Assembly (NCBI RefSeq): GCF_016938855.1
Contig: NZ_JAFHAP010000016.1
Location: 1-61,965, forward strand
Direction: 5' to 3'
Source: Polycladomyces zharkentensis
Lineage (GTDB): Bacteria > Bacillota > Bacilli > Thermoactinomycetales > JIR-001
Length of the DNA: 61,965 bases
Shown here: positions 35,418 to 44,242 of the stretch, piece after piece
Layout of the letters: each line of letters starts with the position of its first letter
How positions within the stretch are numbered: position 1 is the stretch's first letter
Notes under the pieces: generated by a model
Databases searched by the model: none
What the model saw: only the letters and a program-made list of their open reading frames with translations
What the model was told of the DNA's origin: nothing
Program-made: the position numbers and the translations under genes

Positions 35418-35716
35418 ATCAGGTGCATTTCCTGATGTCGTTCGTCGATATCAATGACGGAGGTGATGTTAAAGATACGCCCAGAGTAAATAACCCGCAT
35501 ATCGGGTTTCACACCAGCTTTGTATCGCATCCGGATCCTGACGGTGTTCTCAGCATTAATCGCAGCCGCTTCAAAGTATTCCCGCCCGCGAAGCGGCTCC
35601 ACTGCTGCCCAGACCGTGGCTATATCGGTCCAGATTTCGGTCACCAAGCCTTCACTGTCTTTGATCACGGTCTTTTTTTGCAGCGTCACCCTGTGTCGAA
35701 GATCGCTTATTCTCAT
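35393..35716 (-). CDS. Head closure protein (SPP1 gp16-like)
   Basis: 107 residues; MRISDLRHRVTLQKKT, VWAAVEPLRGREYFEA and IRMRYKAGVKPDMRVIYSGR are diagnostic of the head-tail adaptor family. It closes the connector after packaging. Confidence 0.87.
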   Translation of the reverse strand: MRISDLRHRVTLQKKTVIKDSEGLVTEIWTDIATVWAAVEPLRGREYFEAAAINAENTVRIRMRYKAGVKPDMRVIYSGRIFNITSVIDIDERHQEMHLMCRELMAG

Positions 35717-35900
35717 GGCCTTTTCCTTTTCCCTTTCCTTTATGGGGTTCAGCGACTTCGTCCCCCAAGAAACCGCCTTTTCTCAATTCCTCCACGCGGT
35801 CGGCGTCAGTAGTCTCATAAACCCCGCCAGCCGGGTGATATTTGCCTGTGTGTTTGTCGATAAAGTCAGCAGTGACACGATATTTCCGCACGATGATCAC
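35652..35900 (-). CDS. Small phage head-region protein
   Basis: 82 residues. The first half (YRVTADFIDKHTGKYHPAGG and RVEELRKGGFLG) is often seen between connector genes. The second half is a KGKGKGKG-rich tail. It overlaps the head-closure gene by 65 bases. Function unknown. Confidence 0.65.
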   Translation of the reverse strand: MIIVRKYRVTADFIDKHTGKYHPAGGVYETTDADRVEELRKGGFLGDEVAEPHKGKGKGKGHENKRSSTQGDAAKKDRDQRQ

Positions 35901-35906
35901 CCCTTC

Positions 35907-36161
35907 TTAATCTTTCAACTGCAAAATGATGCTCTCCAACGCGAAGTTGAATTTGTCCATCTTCGCACTAGGATCACGGTTTTCATAGTGTAGCGCCACA
36001 TAGAGCATCACTGCCAGCTTGTACAATTGACTATCGGATTCCGGGACACCCGCGTTTGCCAGATACTCTTTTGCACTATCTATGAGGAGAGCGAGGATGC
36101 CATCATCCTCGCTCCCATCAATACGGAGATAGGTTTTCAGATCATCAAGTTTCAGATCCAT
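35907..36161 (-). CDS. Head-tail connector (gp6-like)
   Basis: 84 residues; LDDLKTYLRIDGSEDDGILA and LYVALHYENRDPS are typical of HK97 gp6-type connector proteins that form a ring under the portal. Confidence 0.85.
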   Translation of the reverse strand: MDLKLDDLKTYLRIDGSEDDGILALLIDSAKEYLANAGVPESDSQLYKLAVMLYVALHYENRDPSAKMDKFNFALESIILQLKD

Positions 36162-36179
36162 GTTTCACGCCCCCATCAC

Positions 36180-37340
36180 TTAAGCCTGGGGTGCTACTTT
36201 CGCAATGCGGAATGCGGATTTCAGCAAGAGCTGCATATCAAACCAGGATGTGAGGACGAACAGATACTCCCCTTTGTTTACGTCTTTATCCGAGTCATAA
36301 ACCATATCGCCATCATAGTTCAGATGGGCATAGTTAAAGTCGCCAATGATCGGATCAACGGCGGAGTCACAAAAGATGACCGGCTTACCGAGAACTTGTT
36401 CCGGCTGTGCGTTGTATAGGGTGGTGTTGCCGTTGGCCAACGTTTCAATGATGTCCATATAGTCAGCGAAAGTCATGACAATCTTCGCATTTTCGCGGAA
36501 ATCCTCATGCAGATCAGCCAGAGACGCTTTGATAGCCTTGTATTTATCCGCAGCTGTCACCTGTTTGACGGCATTTTGTGTAGAATAGAAACTCATATGC
36601 TCCTCACCGGTTGCCGGAGTGGTGGCGAAGGATACTTTCTTCTCTTTGGCCGCCAGACCGGAGCGCAAGGCGTTTTCCACGTAATTTACCAGGTTTAAGT
36701 CAGAACCATGGAGAACGGTATCTGAGATTCGGGCTTTCACCTTGAACTTGAAACGGCCGAACGAAACCTTATCCCCCGTCAAAGCGATCTCTTTTGCCGT
36801 TTCTTCGTCACCGATAAAAGCATCATCATCAAGGGTAAAGGCGATTTTCGGCACTTCCAATCCTTTTACGTTCGTCATTCGGATGACGCCACGCAACGGA
36901 TTTCTCGTAAACGGCTCAGAAATGAGCTCATTGGCCATGTTGGTCGGCAGGAATTTCTCTCCGCCTGTAGACGTGGTTTGTTTGATCGCGCCCAAAAGGT
37001 TCCGTGCTTCTTCAGACATTTGGCGACCGAGAATCGCCGAGCGGATCAGGTCCGCTTTGGCTGCAATCATGCGCTGTTCGTTGTTGTCTGTACCGAGAAC
37101 GGGGTGATTTTGCTTGAATTGAAGCTCCAATTTGGCCCGTTCTTCCTTTTCTTGCTTCTCGATTTCCTCTTTCAGGAGTTTGAACCGCTCTTCGGTGTCT
37201 ACTTGTTTCTGTTTCAAATCTCGCAATTCCTCAAGTTTGGCTCCCGGGTCGCCTGCTTTGGATCGGATCTCCTCCGTAATTGCCTTTAACTCTGCTCCCA
37301 GGTCCGCAAGCTGTTGTTTCATCTGATAAATCGTCGGCAT
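36180..37340 (-). CDS. Major capsid protein, HK97 fold
   Basis: 386 residues. A coiled-coil delta domain (1-95) precedes the HK97-fold core with VPKIAFTLDDDAFIGDEETA, PVIFCDSAVDPIIGDFNYA and WFDMQLLLKSAFRIA. The protease gene directly upstream probably removes the delta domain. It overlaps that gene by one base. Confidence 0.92.
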   Translation of the reverse strand: MPTIYQMKQQLADLGAELKAITEEIRSKAGDPGAKLEELRDLKQKQVDTEERFKLLKEEIEKQEKEERAKLELQFKQNHPVLGTDNNEQRMIAAKADLIRSAILGRQMSEEARNLLGAIKQTTSTGGEKFLPTNMANELISEPFTRNPLRGVIRMTNVKGLEVPKIAFTLDDDAFIGDEETAKEIALTGDKVSFGRFKFKVKARISDTVLHGSDLNLVNYVENALRSGLAAKEKKVSFATTPATGEEHMSFYSTQNAVKQVTAADKYKAIKASLADLHEDFRENAKIVMTFADYMDIIETLANGNTTLYNAQPEQVLGKPVIFCDSAVDPIIGDFNYAHLNYDGDMVYDSDKDVNKGEYLFVLTSWFDMQLLLKSAFRIAKVAPQA

Positions 37341-37990
37341 TAGTAATAACCCCCTTGTTTTTTCAAAAATTCATAGACTCGATTGGCTTCAACCAGGATT
37401 TTTTGCCTTTCTTCTTGTTCAGAAGCACTGATTTCAGGCGTTTTTTCGCCTTTTTTGACCATATCCGGGGTCAAACTGCGCACTTCTGCGCTGGTTGACG
37501 TATAGGCCGGAATCGGGGTGAGTGTGATTTCGTACAGTTCCAATTCGTTGATCGTCCGGAACCATCGTCCGTCCCTTTCTTCCCAGTCTTGATCCACGAT
37601 TCGAAAACCAATGCTGCATTGATTGATCAAACCACTTCGGACTTCTTCGATCACATCACGTCCAAGTGTGGTATTGGGTGGTGTAAGCTCAAAAAATAGC
37701 CCTTTTTCATCACTTCTTAGAGTCAAATTTTGCCCGGTTCGTCCAATTACGTTGTCCCAACTATGGTTTCTTAGCGCGAAAATGTCACGTCCGGACTCCA
37801 AGCTTTGTTTGATCGCATCCTTTGCAATCCGCTCGTAGAAGACGTCACCAAACCAATCACGGATTTCCGTGAACTCATCGTAAACGGCCGCATAACCGGT
37901 GATCTTTAGGCTTTTTTCAGTTTGTTCACGGGTTTCTAGCCCATGTATTGGTAGTGTTCGGATCTCATTTTGGCTCGTTCGCGGGTTCAT
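37340..37990 (-). CDS. HK97-family prohead protease
   Basis: 216 residues; KITGYAAVYDEFTEIRDWFG, FALRNHSWDNVIGRTG (catalytic His) and SIGFRIVDQDWEE (catalytic Ser region) are standard. It matures the capsid. It overlaps the portal gene by 26 bases. Confidence 0.9.
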   Translation of the reverse strand: MNPRTSQNEIRTLPIHGLETREQTEKSLKITGYAAVYDEFTEIRDWFGDVFYERIAKDAIKQSLESGRDIFALRNHSWDNVIGRTGQNLTLRSDEKGLFFELTPPNTTLGRDVIEEVRSGLINQCSIGFRIVDQDWEERDGRWFRTINELELYEITLTPIPAYTSTSAEVRSLTPDMVKKGEKTPEISASEQEERQKILVEANRVYEFLKKQGGYY

Positions 37991-39221
37991 TCGTCGGACT
38001 CACCCCCTTTCGATTCGGATCATCGATCGGTGACAGGTCCTTGCTCATATACAGCCTATCGCCTCCCGGTTCCGGTGGAAGTTCCTCAAAGGCTCTTACT
38101 TCATTGGGTTTGAACCACCCCGAGCGAATACCCTTGAAATAAAACTCCCCGCGTGTTTTGATGTCCCCACGCAAAAGAGCGTTCACGTTGAACTTGAAAG
38201 TAAGTCCACGTAAACGCTCTTGTTCCGTTAGCAGTTTTCGATTGAACTCCTGTTCATACTGGCGAACAATCGGCAAAAGGGTCCCCTGAACAAACTCAAG
38301 GTACAATTGTTCCATGCTGGAATAACTTGCACCCTCTGTTTCGCCCAGCATATGAACCGGCATGTTGAAGACGGTGGCCACTCGTGAGCGGGTGATCTTC
38401 TCAACCTCGAACACTTTCGTGTCGATGATACTCCGTTCAATCGGGTTGATCTCCGTCCCGGCTTCTTGGATGATCACACCGCCGTTGGCTTGGTAAAACT
38501 CCTTAAAATTGTTCAGGATCTCGGCCTTTTTCTCTTTCGACAGGGTCGTGTTCATCTTCAGGATGAACGACGCCCGGATGGCGCTGTCCATCTGATCCAG
38601 GCTAAATGTCCGGACTTTCCAATCATAATCCACCGTGTTGCGGAGAACATCGATTGGGCTGATTCCCTTGTATCCGACCGAGTTATAGACGATCGTTTGA
38701 CCTGTTGCGGCAATGTGTTTGACGTGTATCATATCCATGTTGTGAATGTAATACATCCCGTTTTTGCCTTGAACCTCATACCAGAGTTCATAGGTATTTT
38801 CTTCGATGACTGGTTCAACTCTGGTCGGGTCCAAAAGCAAAAGCGATTCCACTTGATAGTTCCCGTCATACATCTTCAGCGCGTAGCCGTTGCCGAATGT
38901 ATCGCGCATCACTTCCAAGGTGCGGATAAACTCAAAACTGGTCATATTTGGATTCGGCGAGTTCGCCAGCATGTCCGCGATTCGATTGTTGACTGGCGTG
39001 AAATCTCTATATAGTTTCAAAGGTAAACTCGCCATCGCGTTTGATAGTCGGGTGATCGCTGCGAAAATGGTTTCGTTCGTCGCAAGTATGTTCCCCGTTT
39101 TACTGGCAAAGATATTGCTTGGTGAAAACCACTTCACAAAGTCGTATCCATCACCGCTGTACTTGTTCCGTAGAACATTCCAGGCGACTTTGAGCCGTTG
39201 CCGTAGATTCAGTAGCATCAC
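37965..39221 (-). CDS. Phage portal protein
   Basis: 418 residues; FAAITRLSNAMASLPLKLYR, YALKMYDGNYQVESLLLLDP and VFNMPVHMLGETEGASYSSM identify the HK97-type portal that forms the DNA entry vertex. Confidence 0.92.
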   Translation of the reverse strand: MMLLNLRQRLKVAWNVLRNKYSGDGYDFVKWFSPSNIFASKTGNILATNETIFAAITRLSNAMASLPLKLYRDFTPVNNRIADMLANSPNPNMTSFEFIRTLEVMRDTFGNGYALKMYDGNYQVESLLLLDPTRVEPVIEENTYELWYEVQGKNGMYYIHNMDMIHVKHIAATGQTIVYNSVGYKGISPIDVLRNTVDYDWKVRTFSLDQMDSAIRASFILKMNTTLSKEKKAEILNNFKEFYQANGGVIIQEAGTEINPIERSIIDTKVFEVEKITRSRVATVFNMPVHMLGETEGASYSSMEQLYLEFVQGTLLPIVRQYEQEFNRKLLTEQERLRGLTFKFNVNALLRGDIKTRGEFYFKGIRSGWFKPNEVRAFEELPPEPGGDRLYMSKDLSPIDDPNRKGVSPTNEPANEPK

Positions 39222-39226
39222 CCCCT

Positions 39227-40915
39227 TTATCGTAAAAGATCACTAATTGAGACAAATTCCACTTTCCCGTTGGATTGTGACACTATCATGCGTTTCATCA
39301 CTTCGGTGTGAGCATTCAACAAGGCGGCGAATCCATCGATCTTCCGGTACCGGTTCTGTTTGGTCGGCATCCAGTTGCCATTCCGGTCTTCCACCAATTT
39401 CACGTTGTTAAGATACCAACGGAACAGCTTGTTCTGGTTGTAAACCACTTTTCCATCAAGCAGAAGCTCCTTTACGTCCTTCATAGCCGGGCTGAGTGTT
39501 AAAGCCCCTTGCCGGACGACCTGTGTTTGAAAACCGTGCACTTTCAAATCTTCCACCAACCGGTAAGCATTGGCCGGATCGTAGGTGATCAGCTCGATGG
39601 CGTACCGTTTGGATTGCTCAACAAACCAGTCAAAGACATATTTGTAATCCACATAGTCTCCCGGACAGATTGTCAGCAATCCTTCCCTTTCCCATTCTCG
39701 AAAAGGCAGCTTTTCGTTATCTAATTCGACTTTTCGCTGTGGGATAAAAGAATGGGATAAGACAAAAACCCGCCCATCATCGAGCGGAAACTCCAGACAT
39801 GCAGCAGTAAAATCCTCGGTCTGTGACAGGTCAAACCCACCCACACAGTTCTTGCCTTCCAACTCGGCAAGGTCGATCCATCCGTCATTACGCCTGATCA
39901 CCTCGTAGTCGATGAAGGACTGCTCATCGGACTGAACGAACAGGTTCAGTCGCTTGGTGATGAAGTCGTTTCGCTCCGCCGGGATGCTCTTCCGGGCATT
40001 CCACTCCTCGATCATAGTGTCAAGGTCAATGGTTACGCCCAGGTTCGGGTTCGCTTTCACCCAATTGTCCGGATTGTCGATATCATCATCCTCATCCAAT
40101 TCGGCGATAAAATAAAAGGACCGTTCATCCTGGATCACGCCTTCCAGCACGTCAGCCGCCTTTTCGTAATAGTCCATCAGTGGCCCATCCAACTGGTAAC
40201 CGGCGGTTGTGATGTACAGGATGAGTGGTTGTGTCCGGGCACCGGTACTGTTTTTGATGACGTTAATCAGTTTGTAGTCTTTGTACTCGTGGATTTCATC
40301 AAATATGGCGAGATGAGCATTCAAACCGTCCAGTTTCTCACTGTCGGACGCTTGCGGTTCAATCTTCGAGAACGTCTGATCGTAGTGGATCGCGTCCCGC
40401 AAGACACGGAAGTGTTTGGACAAGAGCGGGGAAGATTTGACCATCTTCTGGCACTCATCGAACACCACACGGGCCTGCTTCATACTGTTGGCCAAAAGGT
40501 AAACATCTGCGCCTTTTTCGCCATCCTTGGAGCATCCGTAGTTGGCTAGGCCACTAACCATGGTACTCTTACCGTTTTTCCTAGCAACAAAAATAAGCCC
40601 CTCTTTGAATCGACGGAGCTTGGTGTCTTTATGAACCCAGCCGTACAGGGAGCCGATCACAAAATGTTGCCACGGCTGAAGTTCTAAGCGCTTATAGTTG
40701 CCTTTGGATGGTTTGCAAAACCGTTGGATGAACGTAATCGGCCGCAAGGCTTTTTCCTCATCGAATACATAGGGAAAATCGTCTGTTCCTTGACGCTTCA
40801 AGTCTCTCAAATGGCGTTCACAAGCCTGACGAACCTTCTTGGAAACAATAATCTTACCGGCAACTGCATCCTCAGCATATGACGTGGTGAGCAGATCAGA
40901 ACGCTTCGAACTCAT
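39227..40915 (-). CDS. Terminase large subunit
   Basis: 562 residues. ATPase part: EGLIFVARKNGKSTMVSG (Walker A-like) and HLAIFDEIHEYKD (Walker B). Nuclease part: CVGGFDLSQTEDFTA with later acidic residues. Belongs to the HK97/phiE125 TerL group, which usually cuts cos sites. It overlaps TerS. Confidence 0.92.
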   Translation of the reverse strand: MSSKRSDLLTTSYAEDAVAGKIIVSKKVRQACERHLRDLKRQGTDDFPYVFDEEKALRPITFIQRFCKPSKGNYKRLELQPWQHFVIGSLYGWVHKDTKLRRFKEGLIFVARKNGKSTMVSGLANYGCSKDGEKGADVYLLANSMKQARVVFDECQKMVKSSPLLSKHFRVLRDAIHYDQTFSKIEPQASDSEKLDGLNAHLAIFDEIHEYKDYKLINVIKNSTGARTQPLILYITTAGYQLDGPLMDYYEKAADVLEGVIQDERSFYFIAELDEDDDIDNPDNWVKANPNLGVTIDLDTMIEEWNARKSIPAERNDFITKRLNLFVQSDEQSFIDYEVIRRNDGWIDLAELEGKNCVGGFDLSQTEDFTAACLEFPLDDGRVFVLSHSFIPQRKVELDNEKLPFREWEREGLLTICPGDYVDYKYVFDWFVEQSKRYAIELITYDPANAYRLVEDLKVHGFQTQVVRQGALTLSPAMKDVKELLLDGKVVYNQNKLFRWYLNNVKLVEDRNGNWMPTKQNRYRKIDGFAALLNAHTEVMKRMIVSQSNGKVEFVSISDLLR

Positions 40916-41249
40916 CCACTGTCACCACCTCTGCAATCCGCTTGTCAGAGGCTGGTGTCAGTTTCAGCTCAGCCTGCAGTTTACGTTGTTGCTCCACGAT
41001 CTTCAGGATTTTGTCAACCGATTTGTTTTCCCGAAACATCTCCTGGGAGCCGTTTTTGAACAGTTCCACCACGCCACGTTCCTTGATATCGTCCATGTGT
41101 TCCTGTTTCAACTGTTCCAGCAACACCATATTATCAACGATGATCATCGTCCGGTCATTGAGGTTCCCCTCTCTTTCCAGTTCCTGCGTGATGATCTGAA
41201 ACAGTTTCTTGGCTTCTTTGTGCTTGATGATCTTCTTTGGTTTGTACAC
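40896..41249 (-). CDS. Terminase small subunit, P27 family
   Basis: 117 residues, all helical; LFQIITQELEREGNLNDRTM, FRENKSVDKILKIVEQQRK and LTPASDKRIAEV are P27-like. It recognises the packaging site. Confidence 0.82.
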   Translation of the reverse strand: MYKPKKIIKHKEAKKLFQIITQELEREGNLNDRTMIIVDNMVLLEQLKQEHMDDIKERGVVELFKNGSQEMFRENKSVDKILKIVEQQRKLQAELKLTPASDKRIAEVVTVDEFEAF

Positions 41250-41261
41250 CTTGCACCCCCC

Positions 41262-41348
41262 CTCGCGTATGAAATTGCCCCGCGCTGTAAACGAAGGGGC
41301 CGCGCCCGGTCACCAGCCCCCCGCTTTCCAATTTTCAGGGTGGGGGGG
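41262..41348. other. Probable cos region
   Basis: The gap between the HNH gene and terS is GC-rich, with GGGGCCGCGCCCGG and runs CCCCCCG and GGGGGGG. In HK97-type Firmicute phages the cos site lies in exactly this gap. The exact cut cannot be read. Confidence 0.45.
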
Positions 41349-41675
41349 CTATATGATCTCAGGATTCGCCCTCGCCTGGATGACGCGCGCTTTCCTTTGC
41401 TTGGGTTCTTCCTGATGTTTCCCCTTCTCCGGATGCAACCGGTTATGGCATGCAGCACATACGCTTTGCAAGTTGTCTTCATCCAATGCCTTGTCTGGTC
41501 GATCCTTCAGATGGTCGATGTGGTGAACGATCACCGCTGGCTCCAAGACCCCACGTTCCAAGCATATCTGGCATAGATAATAATCCCTTGCTAGTACCGC
41601 TTTCCTTGCATTCCTCCATGCTGGACTGTTGTAGAATGGTAGTGGCTTCTTCCCATGTTTCCCATTCCCCTTCGC
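41349..41675 (-). pseudogene. HNH endonuclease without a usable start codon
   Basis: The conserved frame reads through FYNSPAWRNARKAVLARDYY, LCQICLERG, VIVHHIDHLKD and CAACHNRLHP: two CxxC zinc pairs and the HNH histidines are intact. However, no ATG, GTG or TTG precedes the conserved N-terminus; an in-frame TGA sits right before it. The first possible start (TTG at 41561) would lose the first zinc pair. Packaging HNH proteins work with TerL at cos. It may be dead, or start at a rare codon. Confidence 0.65.
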
Positions 41676-41880
41676 TCAAATTTGTTCACTATATAGACAT
41701 GCCCATAACCAAAAAGAGTAGAAGAAAACAGTTACCATCCCGAATCAGCAAATATCTATTCTTCCATGCCAAGTTTATGGATCTTTCATGCCGAGACAAA
41801 CCCAATCAAAAGGAGAATAACCGTAGACATCGAAATTTATAACCATTCGAAAAAGGAGAGAAGGTAGGAGGCGATATAAT

Positions 41881-42012
41881 ATGATTGAAAACAAAGGCAA
41901 AAATGGGGATGGCAATCGATCTATAACCAGGCCTACAACCCCACCACCCAAGGTTAATCCCAATGTGAGCGTTTCGAGGCCCACTACACCTCCACCAAAA
42001 AAACCGAAATAA
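41881..42012 (+). CDS. Small proline-rich protein (43 aa)
   Basis: MIENKGKNGDGNRSITRP, with RPTTPPPK occurring twice. GGAGGCGATATAAT provides a ribosome site. It is the only plus-strand gene among packaging genes and converges on the DUF6338-like gene, five bases away. Function unknown. Confidence 0.5.
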   Translation: MIENKGKNGDGNRSITRPTTPPPKVNPNVSVSRPTTPPPKKPK

Positions 42013-42016
42013 TTAA

Positions 42017-42763
42017 TTAAACACATTCCTTTTCGATTAATTGATTTTCACATTCTTTTGGTACTTTCAATTCATTTACAACTATGCCGGTTTCAAGATC
42101 AATATACGTTTGTTTAATCGGGAATCTGAAATAATCATGCGCTTCCTTCCAACCTGAAGGATCATCTAGAATCAACGCACGTTCCGGCTCAAAAGGTCGG
42201 GACGCGTTTTTTATACAACCCACTATTTTTTCTTTTTCTGATTCCCCCAGTTTATATACCTCAACAACTAAACGCGAACCATCAGAAGATTTCTCCTTTT
42301 CATCTATTGCGAGAAAAAAACTGTCCCATGTGGAAGTGTTTTCACTAAGCTTAGATACATTTCTCTTTATCCTAACTTTATTAACAATTTTTAGTACTCC
42401 CTTTTGACCATAAACTGACCATATCCAAGCGATTGCAAAACTGAATATTATATTTAGGATAATAAAATAGAAGAGAAATATTAAATTAGTTGACATAGTT
42501 TTTATATCTTCTAATCTCCACAAATGCCTTAAACCAAGATTTAATAAAATAGTCTTATCCAACAAGAAGTAACCTATATCATAAACAATAATAAATAAAC
42601 CGACGGTAGGTACCCACAAGAGTGCCGAAATCCCCATCATCTCAATTACTGTATGTTGAGTTGGAGGGTTTACACCAAACATTCTTAGCCAAAAGTACGC
42701 TAATAATCCAGGCAAAGAAAATACGACAGTAGCAATGAAATTATCCAAAACACATCCCTCCAA
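42017..42763 (-). CDS. DUF6338-like membrane protein
   Basis: 248 residues. Membrane segments at about 8-27, 42-65 and 95-120, and a soluble C-terminal half with DSFFLAIDE, VVEVYKLGES and PFEPERALILDDPSGW. The layout fits DUF6338, of unknown function, often on accessory elements. It breaks the packaging gene order and is AT-rich, so it is probably a lysogenic-conversion (moron) gene. Confidence 0.65.
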   Translation of the reverse strand: MEGCVLDNFIATVVFSLPGLLAYFWLRMFGVNPPTQHTVIEMMGISALLWVPTVGLFIIVYDIGYFLLDKTILLNLGLRHLWRLEDIKTMSTNLIFLFYFIILNIIFSFAIAWIWSVYGQKGVLKIVNKVRIKRNVSKLSENTSTWDSFFLAIDEKEKSSDGSRLVVEVYKLGESEKEKIVGCIKNASRPFEPERALILDDPSGWKEAHDYFRFPIKQTYIDLETGIVVNELKVPKECENQLIEKECV

Positions 42764-42771
42764 GATACTGT

Positions 42772-43149
42772 CTATTTCCTAAATAAATTGGACCTACACC
42801 ACCGTCCATCCTTCTCAGCAGTCTTCCTATTATGACAGCTCACACATAACGCTTGCCAATTGTCCACATCCCAAAACAAAACCATATCGCCTATATGTGG
42901 AACGATATGGTCTACTACAGTTGCTGGTGAAACCTTTCCCTGCTTCATGCATTCTACGCATAACGGATTCCGCCGCAGGAACATCAGACGTGCCTTCCTC
43001 CATCGAGCATCATATCCACGCTTTGCTACTGATCCCCGTTGCTGGTCATATCGCCTTGCTTCCTTTGCTTTATGATGAGGGCAATACCTTTCCTCCGTTA
43101 ATTCTGGGCAACCGGGGTACGAGCAGGGTTTTCGTGATCTCTTCGGCAT
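42772..43149 (-). CDS. HNH endonuclease
   Basis: 125 residues. Zinc pairs CxxC (PLCVECMKQG and CVSCHNRKT) and the HNH core VVDHIVPHIGD ... NWQALC are complete. An extra N-terminal Cys/His knot (CSYPGCPELTEERYCPHH) is common in phage HNH proteins. It may support TerL cleavage, replacing the start-less copy at 41349. Confidence 0.88.
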   Translation of the reverse strand: MPKRSRKPCSYPGCPELTEERYCPHHKAKEARRYDQQRGSVAKRGYDARWRKARLMFLRRNPLCVECMKQGKVSPATVVDHIVPHIGDMVLFWDVDNWQALCVSCHNRKTAEKDGRWCRSNLFRK

Positions 43150-43167
43150 TGAGGTATTCCCCGCAAG

Positions 43168-43266
43168 TCAATACTTATTGACGATGTAAATCCACGCGCC
43201 CAATGCTCCAAAAAAGCCAACGGAAAAACCAAACATAACACCACAAATGAGTCCGAACCAACACAT
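43168..43266 (-). CDS. Single-pass mini-membrane protein (32 aa)
   Basis: MCWFGLICGVMFGFSVGFF then GALGAWIYIVNKY. Ribosome site AAGGAGGGG. One membrane helix spans most of it. It sits behind the repeated leader at 43281. Function unknown. Confidence 0.5.
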   Translation of the reverse strand: MCWFGLICGVMFGFSVGFFGALGAWIYIVNKY

Positions 43267-43280
43267 ATGACCCCTCCTTG

Positions 43281-43365
43281 ATGAGCGACGAGACGGAGTT
43301 TTCACCTCCGTTGATAGATTCCCGCCACAAATACCTACATATTGCGAAAATGAATCTGATATCCT
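43281..43365 (-). repeat. Duplicated leader element, copy 1
   Basis: On the minus strand: CGCAATATGTAGGTATTTG, then an ACGGAG-gtgaaaa-CTCCGT hairpin and GCTCATC. The same order occurs at 45238-45320 with the stem changed to ACGGAGG/CCTCCGT. The hairpin hides a GGAGGTGA sequence that would otherwise be a ribosome site. Confidence 0.55.
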
Positions 43366-43398
43366 CTACATATAGGTGGCATTCGTAAGACAACCAAC

Positions 43399-43905
43399 CT
43401 ATCCTACAAGGAATAGGCTGGTCTCTTTTTGCCTAGCCATCTTCTTTTCCGCCCTCTCAATCATCTTTTGTACTGTGCCCTTGGCTACTCCCAATAACCC
43501 AGCAATTTCAGCATAAGACAAGCAATGACCCCGGCTCATGATATAAACGTCGCGTTCTAAATTAGAAAGTACACTTAAAGCCTCCTCCACACGCCACATA
43601 TCATAGTCGGATAGGGTGTGCTTGTTTTGTTTATAAAGCGGCTGCATGGCATACCGCTGAAAATGAATCGGATCGATTGGTCGCTCCCGTTGGTAAGCCG
43701 CCCGCCGTTCAATTCCCCTACGATTCCCCGGACACCGACCGGTTTCCATCCATTCAAGGGACCACAGCAAGTCCGATTCCATTTGGCATAGGATTTTATA
43801 GTCACAATCCTGCTCAGGACTTCGTTCATTTACGGATGGGTATCCTCTCTTTACCTTTCGGATTTTTCTCAGCGTCTCCTTGTACTCCTTAATTAGATCC
43901 TGCAT
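43399..43905 (-). CDS. Sigma-70 region 4-like phage regulator
   Basis: 168 residues from the ATG at 43905 (GAGGTGGGG upstream). The C-terminal helix-turn-helix LSNLERDVYIMSRGHCLSYA then EIAGLLGVAKGTVQKMIERA matches sigma region 4. A Cys pair and basic patch lie before it. Such proteins act as late-gene activators. Confidence 0.75.
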   Translation of the reverse strand: MQDLIKEYKETLRKIRKVKRGYPSVNERSPEQDCDYKILCQMESDLLWSLEWMETGRCPGNRRGIERRAAYQRERPIDPIHFQRYAMQPLYKQNKHTLSDYDMWRVEEALSVLSNLERDVYIMSRGHCLSYAEIAGLLGVAKGTVQKMIERAEKKMARQKETSLFLVG

Positions 43906-43922
43906 ACTCCCCACCTCCGTGT

Positions 43923-43977
43923 TATAATGGAGATGAGAAGACCCGTTTCCCCAGTCTGATGACTGGGGATTTTTTTA
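43923..43977 (+). ncRNA. Possible very short terminated transcript
   Basis: A TATAAT (43923-43928) is followed 22 bp later by a CCCCAGT/ACTGGGG hairpin and seven T on the plus strand, antisense to the 5' region of the regulator gene. No clear -35. It may be a tiny RNA or an orphan terminator. Confidence 0.3.
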
Positions 43978-44242
43978 TCGCTTTGTTCAAATCAAGGGGT
44001 GTAAATCATATTTAGAACATCAACGTTACCACAGTGTATCGATACCAAACAGGTTCGCTACAAATAACTGGCCTACAGGAATTTATGTAATTTACAAAAA
44101 GAACTAATCCTCAACAGCAAGATGTATTTCCTGTGCCCCCATGAAACGGTCGAAGAATACCATCAATTGTGTCCTTCTAAATGCTATCATTCGCTTACGA
44201 TAAAGTTGCATCGTTGCATCTTAGTCAAAAGAGGTGAAGCTA

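Noticed and set aside
41479-41679. A 66-codon frame from TTG at the HNH gene's 5' end
   Set aside because: It reads the HNH N-terminal coding region in another frame; the zinc-finger frame is the conserved one.
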